A DNA stretch of 64,000 bases from Nautiliales bacterium (GTDB taxonomy: Bacteria > Campylobacterota > Campylobacteria > Campylobacterales > JAADDX01). Below are positions 1-7,866 of the stretch, in pieces. The stretch's first letter is position 1. Each line of letters starts with the position of its first letter. The DNA is taken from positions 1 through 64,000 of the forward strand of contig JAUUDM010000033.1 of assembly GCA_030826765.1 (NCBI GenBank), given 5' to 3'. The notes beneath the pieces were generated by a model. The model did no database searches. It was not told the DNA's origin and was given only the letters and a program-made list of their open reading frames with translations. Position numbers and translations under genes: made by a program.

Positions 1-27
1 AAATTGTTAATATTGTAGAATTTAAAA

Positions 28-79
28 AGGGAGTTTTGAAGAATTAGTCATTATCAATTGTTAATTATCAATTAATAAG
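28..79. repeat. short AT-rich direct/inverted repeat next to tRNA-Asn
   Basis: The 10-mer ATTATCAATT occurs twice within about 25 bases (near 50-75), separated by GTTA. The segment can also pair with itself because it contains CAATTG and TTAATTA palindromes. It lies directly downstream of the tRNA on the minus strand. No gene is visible in bases 1-79. It may be a 3' processing or termination region or simple low-complexity DNA. Confidence 0.35.
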
Positions 80-154
80 TGGCTCCCCGAACTGGATTCG
101 AACCAGTGACCAAGTGATTAACAGTCACCTACTCTACCGCTGAGCTATCGGGGA
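80..154 (-). tRNA. tRNA-Asn (GTT anticodon)
   Basis: On the minus strand the sequence folds as a full cloverleaf. The acceptor TCCCCGA pairs with TCGGGGA, the discriminator is G, and CCA is encoded. The D arm carries AGCTCAGCGGTAGAG and the T arm GGTTCGAATCC. The seven-base anticodon loop CTGTTAA gives anticodon GTT (plus-strand 120-122), which reads AAC/AAU. A small inverted repeat (161-176) sits just upstream of its 5' end. Confidence 0.95.
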
Positions 155-198
155 TTATTTACAAACATTTGTTTGTGGAATGAAATAATACAAAATAA

Positions 199-215
199 AA
201 GCTTAAGAAAAGCTT
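199..215 (-). terminator. possible weak terminator after nadA
   Basis: AAGCTT occurs twice with a 5-base spacer. Because AAGCTT is self-complementary, the two copies form a 6-bp hairpin. Read on the minus strand it lies 13 bases past the nadA stop and is followed by a T-rich stretch. The stem is short and AT-rich, so this is only a candidate. Confidence 0.35.
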
Positions 216-227
216 AAATTTTAACAA

Positions 228-1193
228 TTATGAAATTTCCATCATTCTATCAAGTGCTAATTTTGCATTCTTAGCAACTTCTTTATCTACAATAATTTCA
301 TTATATCCCTTACCTTCGTCAATAGCTTTTACAAGATTATAAAGTTCTTCTAATGAAGTTTCATTCATACTTGGACATTCTGGTTTTGTAGAAGATAATA
401 CAAATGTATTTGGATGTTTTAATCTTTTAACAAAATTATATTCAGTCCCTACTGCTACTTTTTGCTCAGCTGGTAAATTTTCTATAAATTCTAAAAGTTG
501 AGAAGTAGAACCTACAAAATCACATTTATCACACACTTCCGGTTTTGCTTCTGGATGAGCTACTACTAAAATATCAGGATATTTTTCTTTATAAAACTCT
601 ACATCACTTACTTCAAAAAGTTGATGAACACTACAAAGTCCATCATAACAAATAACATCTGCTTCTTCAAAGTTATTTTCACCTACAATTGAAGCTTTTT
701 TATTTAACATTTTGGCTATATTTGTCCCTAAATTTTTATCAGGCAAGAAAAATACTTTTTTATTTTGAGATAACACCCATTCTACTATTTTTTTAGCATT
801 GGCACTCGTACAAGTAAGTCCACCAAGCTTTGCTACTTTTGCTTTAATTGAAGCAGTTGAATTAACATAAACAACAGGTATAAAATCTACATTTTTTGCT
901 TGTAGTTCTTTTACCGCTTTATCAAAACCGCTTTCAGTAGCCATTCTTGCCATAGAACAACTCCCAAGTATTGGCATATAAACTTCTAAGTCAGGATTAA
1001 TTGCTTTAGTAGATTCTCCCATAAAAGTTACACCACAAAAAATAAGTTTCCCTTTTACATTCAAGCTTTTTTTAGCAAGTTCTAAACTATCTCCTATTAA
1101 ATCTGCACATTTAAAAACTTCATCTTTTTGATAATAGTGAGCAGCTATTGTGATATTATTTTTTTCTTTTAATCTTAAAATTTCATTTATCAC
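228..1193 (-). CDS. nadA: quinolinate synthase NadA
   Basis: NadA condenses iminoaspartate (from L-aspartate) with dihydroxyacetone phosphate to make quinolinate, the first dedicated ring precursor of NAD; it is a cytosolic [4Fe-4S] enzyme. The 321-residue protein has the family motifs AAHYYQ (17-22), VVYVNSTA (107-114), LPDKNLG (150-156) and HPEAKPEVC. The probable cluster cysteines are C79 (GSCSMA), C187 (DGLCSVH) and C273 (KPECPSM). The start is GTG at 1193 with an AAAAGGA ribosome site. It diverges from plsY across a 64-base gap. nadB and nadC are not in the window. Confidence 0.95.
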   Translation of the reverse strand: MINEILRLKEKNNITIAAHYYQKDEVFKCADLIGDSLELAKKSLNVKGKLIFCGVTFMGESTKAINPDLEVYMPILGSCSMARMATESGFDKAVKELQAKNVDFIPVVYVNSTASIKAKVAKLGGLTCTSANAKKIVEWVLSQNKKVFFLPDKNLGTNIAKMLNKKASIVGENNFEEADVICYDGLCSVHQLFEVSDVEFYKEKYPDILVVAHPEAKPEVCDKCDFVGSTSQLLEFIENLPAEQKVAVGTEYNFVKRLKHPNTFVLSSTKPECPSMNETSLEELYNLVKAIDEGKGYNEIIVDKEVAKNAKLALDRMMEIS

Positions 1194-1214
1194 TATTTAA
1201 TCCTTTTTTGAGTT

Positions 1215-1237
1215 ATTATAACAAAATTTGATATAAT
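1215..1237. promoter_or_regulatory. symmetric divergent promoter, nadA/plsY
   Basis: The element reads ATTATA-n-CAAAATTTG-n-TATAAT. On the plus strand it gives an extended -10 (TTTGATATAAT, box 1232-1237) for plsY. On the minus strand it gives TTTTGTTATAAT (box 1215-1220) for nadA. The two -10 boxes lie 11 bases apart and share their TTTG extensions, so only one polymerase could occupy the element at a time. No -35 box is apparent. The same 23-base layout recurs between bamA and tyrA. Confidence 0.75.
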
Positions 1238-1257
1238 TCTACAAAAAAAGGCAAAAA

Positions 1258-1866
1258 ATGGAAAATTTACTATTTTATATTATAGCTTATCTTGCTGGTG
1301 GTATTCCATTTGGATATCTACTTGTAAAATATAAATATGGAATTGATGTAAGAAAAGAAGGAAGTGGAAATATAGGCGCTACTAATGTTTTAAGAGTTTT
1401 AAAAGCAAAAAAACCAGAAGTTGCTAAAAAAGTAGCTTTGATGGCATTAATTTTTGATGCTTTAAAAGGTGCAGTTATAATTTTAATTGCTAAACTTTTT
1501 GGAATGAGTTTAGAAACTCAATATGCCATAGCTGTTTTTGCTGTTATTGGTCATTGTTTTTCTCCATTTTTAGGTTTTGAAGGCGGAAAAGGTGTAGCAA
1601 CGACTGCTGGGGTTATGCTTGTTTTACTTCCAATTGAAGCAATTATCGGGCTTATTGTATGGGGAGTGATGGCAAAAGTCACTAAAATTTCGTCATTATC
1701 TTCGTTAACTGGTATTTTGGTTGGAATCGCATCAAGCTATATAATTCATCCAAATTTATTCGAAGGAAGTCATGCACCACTTATTATTATTGCTTTAATT
1801 GTAATTTATAAACATTTTCCAAATATTATAAGACTTATTCAAGGTAAAGAAGGGAAAGTTGCATGA
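1258..1866 (+). CDS. plsY: glycerol-3-phosphate acyltransferase PlsY
   Basis: PlsY transfers the acyl group from acyl-phosphate to glycerol-3-phosphate, giving lysophosphatidic acid for membrane lipids. The 202-residue integral membrane protein begins with a transmembrane segment. It carries the two signature loops, GSGNIGATNVLR (about 36-47) and GGKGVATTAG (about 109-118), plus several further hydrophobic helices. Length and motifs are normal for the family. The ATG at 1258 is preceded by AAAAAGG. The stop overlaps folB by 4 bases (ATGA), so the two are probably translated together. PlsX is not in the window. Confidence 0.95.
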   Translation: MENLLFYIIAYLAGGIPFGYLLVKYKYGIDVRKEGSGNIGATNVLRVLKAKKPEVAKKVALMALIFDALKGAVIILIAKLFGMSLETQYAIAVFAVIGHCFSPFLGFEGGKGVATTAGVMLVLLPIEAIIGLIVWGVMAKVTKISSLSSLTGILVGIASSYIIHPNLFEGSHAPLIIIALIVIYKHFPNIIRLIQGKEGKVA

Positions 1867-2189
1867 TAAGTATAATTATTAAAAACTTAGAGTTTGAAAC
1901 AATTATAGGAGTTTTAGATTTTGAAAAAATTACTCCTCAAAAAGTAATAATTAATTCTAAAATAAAATATAAATATGAAAATAAATATTTAGATTATGCA
2001 AAAGTTACAGATATTATCAAAAATATTCTAACTACAAAAAAATTTGAACTTATAGAAGATAGTTTAAATTTTATTTGTAGTTATTTAAAAAATGAATATC
2101 CTTCTATAAAAAAAATAAAACTTGAAATATTAAAACCTGATATTTTAAAAGATTGCATAGTTGGAGCTAAAATAATTAAAAAATATTAA
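1863..2189 (+). CDS. folB: dihydroneopterin aldolase (FolB-like)
   Basis: FolB makes 6-hydroxymethyl-dihydropterin from dihydroneopterin in folate synthesis. This 108-residue protein shows the typical opening (strand, then IGVLDFEKITPQKV, where the family usually has GxxxxERxxxQ) and the later block LIEDSLNFICSYL, followed by IKLEILKP. The usual ExxxxQ glutamate appears as F-E-K-I-T-P-Q. It overlaps plsY by 4 bases, an arrangement plausible for a small housekeeping operon. The match is family-level; the related epimerase FolX cannot be excluded. Confidence 0.8.
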   Translation: MISIIIKNLEFETIIGVLDFEKITPQKVIINSKIKYKYENKYLDYAKVTDIIKNILTTKKFELIEDSLNFICSYLKNEYPSIKKIKLEILKPDILKDCIVGAKIIKKY

Positions 2190-2208
2190 ATTTTTCTTAA
2201 ATTTTAGA

Positions 2209-2214
2209 TATAAT
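2209..2214 (+). promoter_or_regulatory. -10 box for the HsrA-like regulator gene
   Basis: TTTTAGATATAATTC contains a perfect TATAAT 27 bases before the TTG start, followed by the ribosome site AAGGAG. It matches the promoter form seen repeatedly in this window: a T-rich stretch, then a purine-n, then TATAAT. Confidence 0.65.
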
Positions 2215-2241
2215 TCTCAAAAAACTTTAAGGAGACCTATT

Positions 2242-2907
2242 TTGAGATTTTTAGTTGCCGAAAGTGATTTGACTCTCAATCAAATGATTCAAAAAGCTCT
2301 TAATAATAATGGATACAAAACAGATGAAGCTTTAAGCATAGCCGATGCAAAATATTATACAAATATTAGAAATTATGATTTAATTATTGTTGATTACTCT
2401 TTTGGTAAAAAAAATGTGTCTAATTTTATAAAAGAAATTAGAACAAATTTTACAACTACAAAAATAATAGTAATCAGTGATGAAAATGATATTCAAACAG
2501 AAATAGATGTTCTTAAAATAGGTGCTGATGATTATATCAAAAAACCCCTACATTTTGAACTACTAATTGCAAGAATTGAATCTAAAATAAGATTTGGTAA
2601 CTTTAAACAAATTCAAATAAAAGATTTAATAATCTCGCCAAATGAAGAAAAAATTGTTTTCAATTCAAAAGTAATCGAACTAAAAGGAAAACCGTTTGAA
2701 GTATTTACTCATTTAGCTAAACATCCCAACCAAATTATTTCAAAAGAACAACTTTTAGATGCTATATGGGAAGAGCCTGAGCTTGTTACTCCAAATGTAA
2801 TAGAAGTTGCAATAAATCAAATTAGACAAAAAATTGATAAACCATTAGGTATAACAACAGTTGAAACAGTTAGAAGAAGAGGATATAAATTCTCATATTC
2901 TTCTTGA
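2242..2907 (+). CDS. HsrA/HP1043-like OmpR-family response regulator
   Basis: The 221-residue protein has a receiver domain (about 1-115) and an OmpR winged-helix DNA-binding domain (about 125-220). The second half is nearly the same as Helicobacter HP1043 (HsrA), for example GKPFEVFTHLAKH, QLLDAIWEEPELVTPNVIEV and TVETVRRRGYKF. HP1043 is an essential orphan regulator that works without phosphorylation. Here the receiver keeps Asp at the usual phosphorylation position (D51 in LIIVDYS) and Lys in IKKP. However, the second residue of the acidic pair is Ser (E7, S8). No kinase gene is adjacent. Translation starts at TTG behind AAGGAG. Confidence 0.9.
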   Translation: MRFLVAESDLTLNQMIQKALNNNGYKTDEALSIADAKYYTNIRNYDLIIVDYSFGKKNVSNFIKEIRTNFTTTKIIVISDENDIQTEIDVLKIGADDYIKKPLHFELLIARIESKIRFGNFKQIQIKDLIISPNEEKIVFNSKVIELKGKPFEVFTHLAKHPNQIISKEQLLDAIWEEPELVTPNVIEVAINQIRQKIDKPLGITTVETVRRRGYKFSYSS

Positions 2908-2926
2908 TATTTATAAAATTTTATGA

Positions 2927-2932
2927 TATAAC
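2927..2932 (+). promoter_or_regulatory. -10 box for the ferredoxin gene
   Basis: TTATGATATAACCC gives an extended -10 (TATAAC, one mismatch) 28 bases before the ferredoxin ATG. The gap between the regulator and the ferredoxin is only 53 bases. Confidence 0.55.
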
Positions 2933-2960
2933 CCACGAACCAAAACAAAAGGAGTGAAAA

Positions 2961-3212
2961 ATGTCACTATTAATTACAGAAGAATGCATAGCTTGTGATG
3001 CTTGTATTGATGAATGCCCAAATGAGGCTATTGAAGTAGATGATCCTGTTTATGTAATTGATCCAGACAGATGTACAGAATGTATTGAAGAAGGTGGTGA
3101 GCCTGCTTGTGTTCCAGCTTGCCCTGTTGACTGTATTGTCCCTGATCCCGATAATGTAGAAAATGCAAAAGAACTTAAACTAAAAGCAGAACAAATAAAT
3201 AAGGAAGATTAA
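2961..3212 (+). CDS. 2[4Fe-4S] ferredoxin, Allochromatium (Alvin) type
   Basis: A small acidic cytosolic electron carrier of 83 residues. The first cluster motif is C9-x2-C12-x2-C15-x3-C19. The second is C38-x2-C41-x8-C50-x3-C54, with a further cysteine at C58. The 8-residue insertion in the second motif and the short helical C-terminal tail define the Alvin type, known for two clusters of very low and unequal potential. In Campylobacterota such ferredoxins serve 2-oxoacid oxidoreductases and the reductive TCA cycle; that role is inferred here. It has its own promoter and the ribosome site AAAGGAG. Confidence 0.92.
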   Translation: MSLLITEECIACDACIDECPNEAIEVDDPVYVIDPDRCTECIEEGGEPACVPACPVDCIVPDPDNVENAKELKLKAEQINKED

Positions 3213-3227
3213 TCTCTTCTTTTTTGC

Positions 3228-3233
3228 TATAAT
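3228..3233 (+). promoter_or_regulatory. -10 box for the Ppx/GppA gene
   Basis: TTTTTTGCTATAATT carries an extended -10 with perfect TATAAT 28 bases before the ATG at 3262. Confidence 0.65.
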
Positions 3234-3261
3234 TATTTTTATTAAAAAATAAAGGATTTTT

Positions 3262-4707
3262 ATGGCAAAAATAACCGCTGTTATTGATATAGGTTCAAAT
3301 TCTGCAAGAATGGCAGTTTTTAAAAAAACAAGTCATTTTGGTTTCGTTTTATTAAAAGAGATAAAAAGTAAAGTTAGAATTAGCGAAGGGGCTTATGAAA
3401 GCAGTGGAAATTTACAACCAAATGCAATAAATAGAGCTATAAATGCACTTAAAGAATTTAAACTAATAGCCGAGTCTCTTAAAGCAAGAAAAATTTTAGC
3501 AGTAGCTACTTCAGCTGTCCGTGATGCTCCAAATAAACAAGAATTTTTGAACTTAGTAAAAAAAGAAACTGGTTTACAAATAAAAGTAATTGACGGAGAA
3601 AAAGAAGCGTTTTTTGGAGCAGTTGCAGCAAGTAATTTACTACCGCAAAAAAATGGAATTACAATTGATATTGGTGGAGGAAGTACTGAATTCGCTTTAA
3701 TTAAAAATAAAAAAATAATAGATAAAATATCACTTAAATTAGGAACTGTTAGATTAAAAGAGCTATTTTTTGATAAAAATAATATAGAAGGTGCTAAAAA
3801 ATATATCCAAGAAGAGCTTTCTAAACTACCTGATAATTTTAAAAACAGTACTATTTTAGGAATTGGTGGTACAATAAGAGCTTTAAGTAAAGTGATTATG
3901 GAAAAAAACAAATATCCCATCGATATATTACATGGATTTACTTACAAAATAGAAAAAGAAGAAAAATTTATAAATGAAGTAATTAAATCAGATTATAAAA
4001 ATCTTAAAAATTTAGGATTTAAAGAAGATAGATGGGATGTTATTAGAGAAGGAAGCTTAATTTTAAAAGAAGCTCTTAATCATATAAAAGCCACTAAAAT
4101 AGTAACAAGTGGAGTTGGTGTAAGAGAAGGTGTATTCTTAGCAGATATGCTTAGAAATTCAAACTATATGTTTCCATCAAATTTCAATCCCAGTGTAAGA
4201 AGTATAGAAGATATATATCAAATTGATAAAAAAATTTCTGTATATGAATCAAATCTTGCTTTAAAACTTTTTGATATTTTAAAACCAATACACAATTTAG
4301 ATGAAAAATACAAAACTCATCTAAAATATGCTATCAAATTATCAAGTGCTGGTAATTATATAGATTTTTATTCAAATCATAAACATACAAACTATATTTT
4401 ATTAAATGCTTTACATTATGGATTTACACACGAAGATAGATTATTAATTTCTAAAATAATTAGATATCATAGAAAAAAAAGGATAAAAAAAGAATATATC
4501 CAAAGATATAAAGAAATAGCTCCAAATAAAGATGTGTTAGAAAATTTATGCAAAATATTTTTTATTACAAAAACATTAAATTCAAATCTTTCAAATCCTA
4601 AGCTTGAACTAAGTTTAGAAAACAGACAACTTATTATAAAAGGTGAAAATTTATATTTAGCCAAAGAAAATATGAATAAAAAAGAGTGTAAAGTAATTAT
4701 TGAATAA
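3262..4707 (+). CDS. Ppx/GppA family exopolyphosphatase / pppGpp phosphatase
   Basis: Members of this ASKHA-fold family cut polyphosphate or convert pppGpp to ppGpp. The 481-residue protein has VIDIGSNSARMAVF (about 8-21), VATSAVRDA, IDIGGGSTEFAL (about 135-146) and GIGGTIRAL, the four nucleotide/phosphate-binding blocks. After about residue 310 it continues into a helical HD-like C-terminal domain, as in longer Ppx proteins. Whether it prefers polyphosphate or pppGpp cannot be decided from sequence. It is convergent with bamA, with only 4 bases between the stops. A CHAD-domain gene, also linked to polyphosphate, lies at 20.5 kb. Confidence 0.9.
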   Translation: MAKITAVIDIGSNSARMAVFKKTSHFGFVLLKEIKSKVRISEGAYESSGNLQPNAINRAINALKEFKLIAESLKARKILAVATSAVRDAPNKQEFLNLVKKETGLQIKVIDGEKEAFFGAVAASNLLPQKNGITIDIGGGSTEFALIKNKKIIDKISLKLGTVRLKELFFDKNNIEGAKKYIQEELSKLPDNFKNSTILGIGGTIRALSKVIMEKNKYPIDILHGFTYKIEKEEKFINEVIKSDYKNLKNLGFKEDRWDVIREGSLILKEALNHIKATKIVTSGVGVREGVFLADMLRNSNYMFPSNFNPSVRSIEDIYQIDKKISVYESNLALKLFDILKPIHNLDEKYKTHLKYAIKLSSAGNYIDFYSNHKHTNYILLNALHYGFTHEDRLLISKIIRYHRKKRIKKEYIQRYKEIAPNKDVLENLCKIFFITKTLNSNLSNPKLELSLENRQLIIKGENLYLAKENMNKKECKVIIE

Positions 4708-4711
4708 TTAC

Positions 4712-6898
4712 TTAAAAAGATGTTCCAATAGAAAATTCAAATTTTCTTAAATCATCTCCTTTTTTATCACCTATCGGTAATGCATAAGTAAGATCTAATG
4801 GCCCTACTGGCGTTATCCAATCAAATGATAATCCATAAGAGCTTCTTCGAATATCAAATGAATTTTTTCCAACATTTCCATTATCAAAAAATGCACTTAT
4901 CCACATTTTTCTTTTTAAATTAATAGGAGCTGATACCTCTACACTATTTGTAAACATTCTATCTCCACCGATATTATTTCCATCGCTATCTTTTGGAGAA
5001 ATACTTCCCCATTCATAACCTCTTACACTCCCAAGTCCTCCAAGATAATATCTTTCACTAAGTGGAGTATAACCTGTTTCTTTTAGATAACCAAGTTTAA
5101 ATTTATATTTTAAAATAGTTGTGATTTCAAATCTATCTTCTAATGAATAGAAAAATTTACCATAAATAGAATTTTTAATAAATTTTTGAGTTCCCCCTAC
5201 TCCCGCATAATTCATACTAATACCTGCATTAATCCCGTGCTGAGGGAAAAATCTATCATCTGTTGAATTATAATTAATTCCTGGAGTTAAATAACTTTTT
5301 GTAGAATCCTCTTTATAATCATCAGCTATCGTATCATCAACATCTGTTAGATGTAATTTTTCATATCCATATGTTAAAAAAGCTCTACTATGCCTTGTAA
5401 TCTCTCTACCAGTTGTTAAAGATATACCTTTTTTATGACTACTATATGATATTGCATCAAATTTACTATTATAAATATTGGTTGAAAGTGAATATTTACT
5501 ATCATAAACTGCCGGATTTGATAAATTTATATTATATGTATTTGATTTTGATGTTTTATCTACTAAAACACTAAGAGATTGACCACTACCAAAAACATTT
5601 CTTTCTGTAACTGCTAAATTAATACCAATTTTAGAATAAGAGTTATAGCTAATTCCCGCTTTTAAACTTCCAGTTAATGATTCTTTTACTTTTACAATAA
5701 TTTTCATATGAGAATCATCAATCTTCACTTCTTTTAATTGCACATCATCAAAATATCCACTTCTTTTAAGTGCATTAATACTATCTTCTTTATCTGTAAG
5801 TGAATATAAACATCCAGGTGCTAAATACACATTTCTTCTAATAACTCTATCTAATGTTGTTGTATCTCCACTAATTATTACATCACTAATATAAACTTTA
5901 TTTCCAGGGATTATTTTATAAGTAACATCAGCAGTTGAGCCATGTTTTTTTATATCAGGATAAACAACAGCATATGCATATCCCTTATCTGCAACTGCCC
6001 TTTTTAGCATTTTCATATCTTTTTTTGCTCTTTTGATATTAAAATAATGTCCTTTTAATAAAAGTAAATCATCTTGATATTTTTTAATATCAATTATTCC
6101 ATCTGGAATATCTATTTTTATAGATGAAACTTTATATTGTTTTCCTTCATCAATTTTATATTCCATTTCAGCTTTATTATTATCAAAATTTGCTAAAAAA
6201 AGTGGATTAGACACTTTAGCATCTAAATACCCTTTTGATAAATAATATTCTTTAATATTTTCAGGATCGCTTAAAAGTCCTTGAAGAGAAAATTCTCCAG
6301 AATTTCTAAATGGAAGCCATCCTAAAATATCTCTATCTACATTTTTAATATTATCTTTTATATCACTAATAGATTCTTTTTTTACGCCATAAAATTTTAA
6401 TTTATCAATCGTAATTCTTTCACCTTTATTAATAGTTATAGTTAAAATTATTCCATTTGCTTGTTTTTTTGTATCAAAAATTACAACTGTATTAAATTTA
6501 CCTTTTGCATCATAATAACTTGTAATTAAATTTCTAATCTCTTTTAATTTTTCATTTGAAAAAATTTCACCTCTTTTTATTTTTTCTTTAATTATTTTTT
6601 TTAAATCTTCACTCACATTTTTATATTTAATATTTAAAATTTCAGGTTTTTCTATAAATTCAAATTTTAAAACACCATTTTCAAAATCGGCTTTAATATT
6701 CTTGAAATATCCATAAGAATAAAAATTTTTAATTGTTTTATCAACTTTTTCTATATCTAAATAATCACCTTTATGTAAAAGTGAAGTCTGTTTTGCACTA
6801 ATAATAGATAAATGTTTTAAATCATTAAATTCAACTTTATCTATTTGATTATTAGCAGCAAAAAGCATAAATGGTGCTAAAAATAGTATTTTCTTCAT
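4712..6898 (-). CDS. bamA: outer membrane protein assembly factor BamA
   Basis: BamA is the core of the machine that folds beta-barrel proteins into the outer membrane. The 728-residue protein starts with a signal peptide (MKKILFLAPFMLFAAN) and continues with POTRA-type repeats (about 18-400). A C-terminal 16-strand barrel of the Omp85 family follows; it contains GLGSVRGYEWG, a VRGY-type lid-lock motif, and ends in Phe (FSIGTSF), the usual outer-membrane insertion signal. The length is slightly short for BamA but normal for Campylobacterota. The start is ATG at 6898 with GGAG 12 bases upstream. It is transcribed away from tyrA from the shared promoter element. Confidence 0.93.
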   Translation of the reverse strand: MKKILFLAPFMLFAANNQIDKVEFNDLKHLSIISAKQTSLLHKGDYLDIEKVDKTIKNFYSYGYFKNIKADFENGVLKFEFIEKPEILNIKYKNVSEDLKKIIKEKIKRGEIFSNEKLKEIRNLITSYYDAKGKFNTVVIFDTKKQANGIILTITINKGERITIDKLKFYGVKKESISDIKDNIKNVDRDILGWLPFRNSGEFSLQGLLSDPENIKEYYLSKGYLDAKVSNPLFLANFDNNKAEMEYKIDEGKQYKVSSIKIDIPDGIIDIKKYQDDLLLLKGHYFNIKRAKKDMKMLKRAVADKGYAYAVVYPDIKKHGSTADVTYKIIPGNKVYISDVIISGDTTTLDRVIRRNVYLAPGCLYSLTDKEDSINALKRSGYFDDVQLKEVKIDDSHMKIIVKVKESLTGSLKAGISYNSYSKIGINLAVTERNVFGSGQSLSVLVDKTSKSNTYNINLSNPAVYDSKYSLSTNIYNSKFDAISYSSHKKGISLTTGREITRHSRAFLTYGYEKLHLTDVDDTIADDYKEDSTKSYLTPGINYNSTDDRFFPQHGINAGISMNYAGVGGTQKFIKNSIYGKFFYSLEDRFEITTILKYKFKLGYLKETGYTPLSERYYLGGLGSVRGYEWGSISPKDSDGNNIGGDRMFTNSVEVSAPINLKRKMWISAFFDNGNVGKNSFDIRRSSYGLSFDWITPVGPLDLTYALPIGDKKGDDLRKFEFSIGTSF

Positions 6899-6955
6899 AA
6901 TAATAATTTCTCCTATTTTAATTAATAATTTTATTTAATTATTTTAATGTCAAGA

Positions 6956-6978
6956 ATTATATCAAAATTTGCTATAAT
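6956..6978. promoter_or_regulatory. symmetric divergent promoter, bamA/tyrA
   Basis: ATTATA-n-CAAAATTTG-n-TATAAT is the same 23-base layout as at nadA/plsY. The plus-strand -10 is 6973-6978 (TTTGCTATAAT, for tyrA). The minus-strand -10 is 6956-6961 (TTTTGATATAAT, for bamA). The minus transcript would have a leader of about 50 bases; the plus transcript about 40. Confidence 0.75.
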
Positions 6979-7022
6979 CCTAATTAAAAAGCATCTTTGT
7001 TTAGATATTTGAAGGAAAATTT

Positions 7023-7856
7023 ATGATTTTAGGTATTATTGGATTAGGTCTAATGGGAGGAAGCTTTGCAATAAGTTGCAAACAAAATTACAATTTTACA
7101 AAAATAGTTGGAATTGACCATAATACAAAGCACGCCCAAACTGCTTTAAAATTAAATTTAGTTGATGAAATTATAGAATTTAATGAATTACATAAATGTG
7201 ATGTAATCGTTATTTCTGTTCCTATTTGTGCAATTATTTGCATTTTAAAAGACTTATCTAAAATGAATTTAAAAAAAAATGTAACTATTATAGATTTTGG
7301 TTCTACTAAAGAAGAAATAATAAAAAAATGCCCTGAAAACATCAGAAAAAATTTCGTTCCTTCTCATCCAATGGCAGGTACGGAATATTCAGGACCAGAG
7401 GCTGCTTTACCTAATCTATTTGAAAATAAAGTAATGGTTGTTTGTAATATTGAAGACTCTGGAAAATATCAAGTTAATTTAGCTTTAGATATTTATAAAA
7501 AAATCAAAATGAATATAAAAATTATGGATGCACATGAACATGATAGACATGCAGCATTTATATCTCATATGCCTCATATCGTAAGTTATTCATTAACAAA
7601 TTCTGTTTTAAAACAAGAAGACAAAAACCATATTGTAACACTTGCAGCTGGTGGATTTAGAAGTATGGCACGCTTAGCAAAAAGTAATCCAGCTATGTGG
7701 AAAGATATATTTGAAAGTAATGAACAAAACTTACTTGATGCAATTGAAGCGTTTGAAAAAGAATTAAAAAAGGCAAAAAATTTAATTAAAGAAAAAGAAT
7801 ATGATAAATTATATGAATGGATGGAAAAAGGAAATAAATTACACGAAATTTTATAA
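7023..7856 (+). CDS. tyrA: prephenate dehydrogenase TyrA
   Basis: TyrA oxidatively decarboxylates prephenate to 4-hydroxyphenylpyruvate for tyrosine synthesis. The 277-residue protein has an N-terminal NAD(P)-binding Rossmann motif, GIIGLGLMGGSFA (4-16). It also has VISVPICAI, the substrate-site block HPMAGTEYSGPEAA and the helical SHMPHIVSYSL, all typical of TyrA. It lacks an ACT domain and a fused chorismate mutase. The stop is 10 bases before the following carbonic-anhydrase-like gene, which suggests co-transcription. Confidence 0.93.
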   Translation: MILGIIGLGLMGGSFAISCKQNYNFTKIVGIDHNTKHAQTALKLNLVDEIIEFNELHKCDVIVISVPICAIICILKDLSKMNLKKNVTIIDFGSTKEEIIKKCPENIRKNFVPSHPMAGTEYSGPEAALPNLFENKVMVVCNIEDSGKYQVNLALDIYKKIKMNIKIMDAHEHDRHAAFISHMPHIVSYSLTNSVLKQEDKNHIVTLAAGGFRSMARLAKSNPAMWKDIFESNEQNLLDAIEAFEKELKKAKNLIKEKEYDKLYEWMEKGNKLHEIL

Positions 7857-7866
7857 AGGAAGTAAA

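Noticed and set aside
161-176. ACAAAC-ATTT-GTTTGT inverted repeat upstream of tRNA-Asn
   Set aside because: The perfect 6-bp arms are real but the sequence is short and AT-rich, has no T-run and no visible link to a regulator; not claimed as an operator.
3393-3920. Long open frame on the minus strand inside the Ppx/GppA gene
   Set aside because: It is fully opposite a well-supported gene, has no ribosome site and shows only the hydrophobic bias of the complement of an AT-rich gene.
7801-7866. N-terminal extension of the carbonic-anhydrase-like gene
   Set aside because: It overlaps the end of tyrA and lacks a ribosome site; the ATG at 7867 has one and matches the family.
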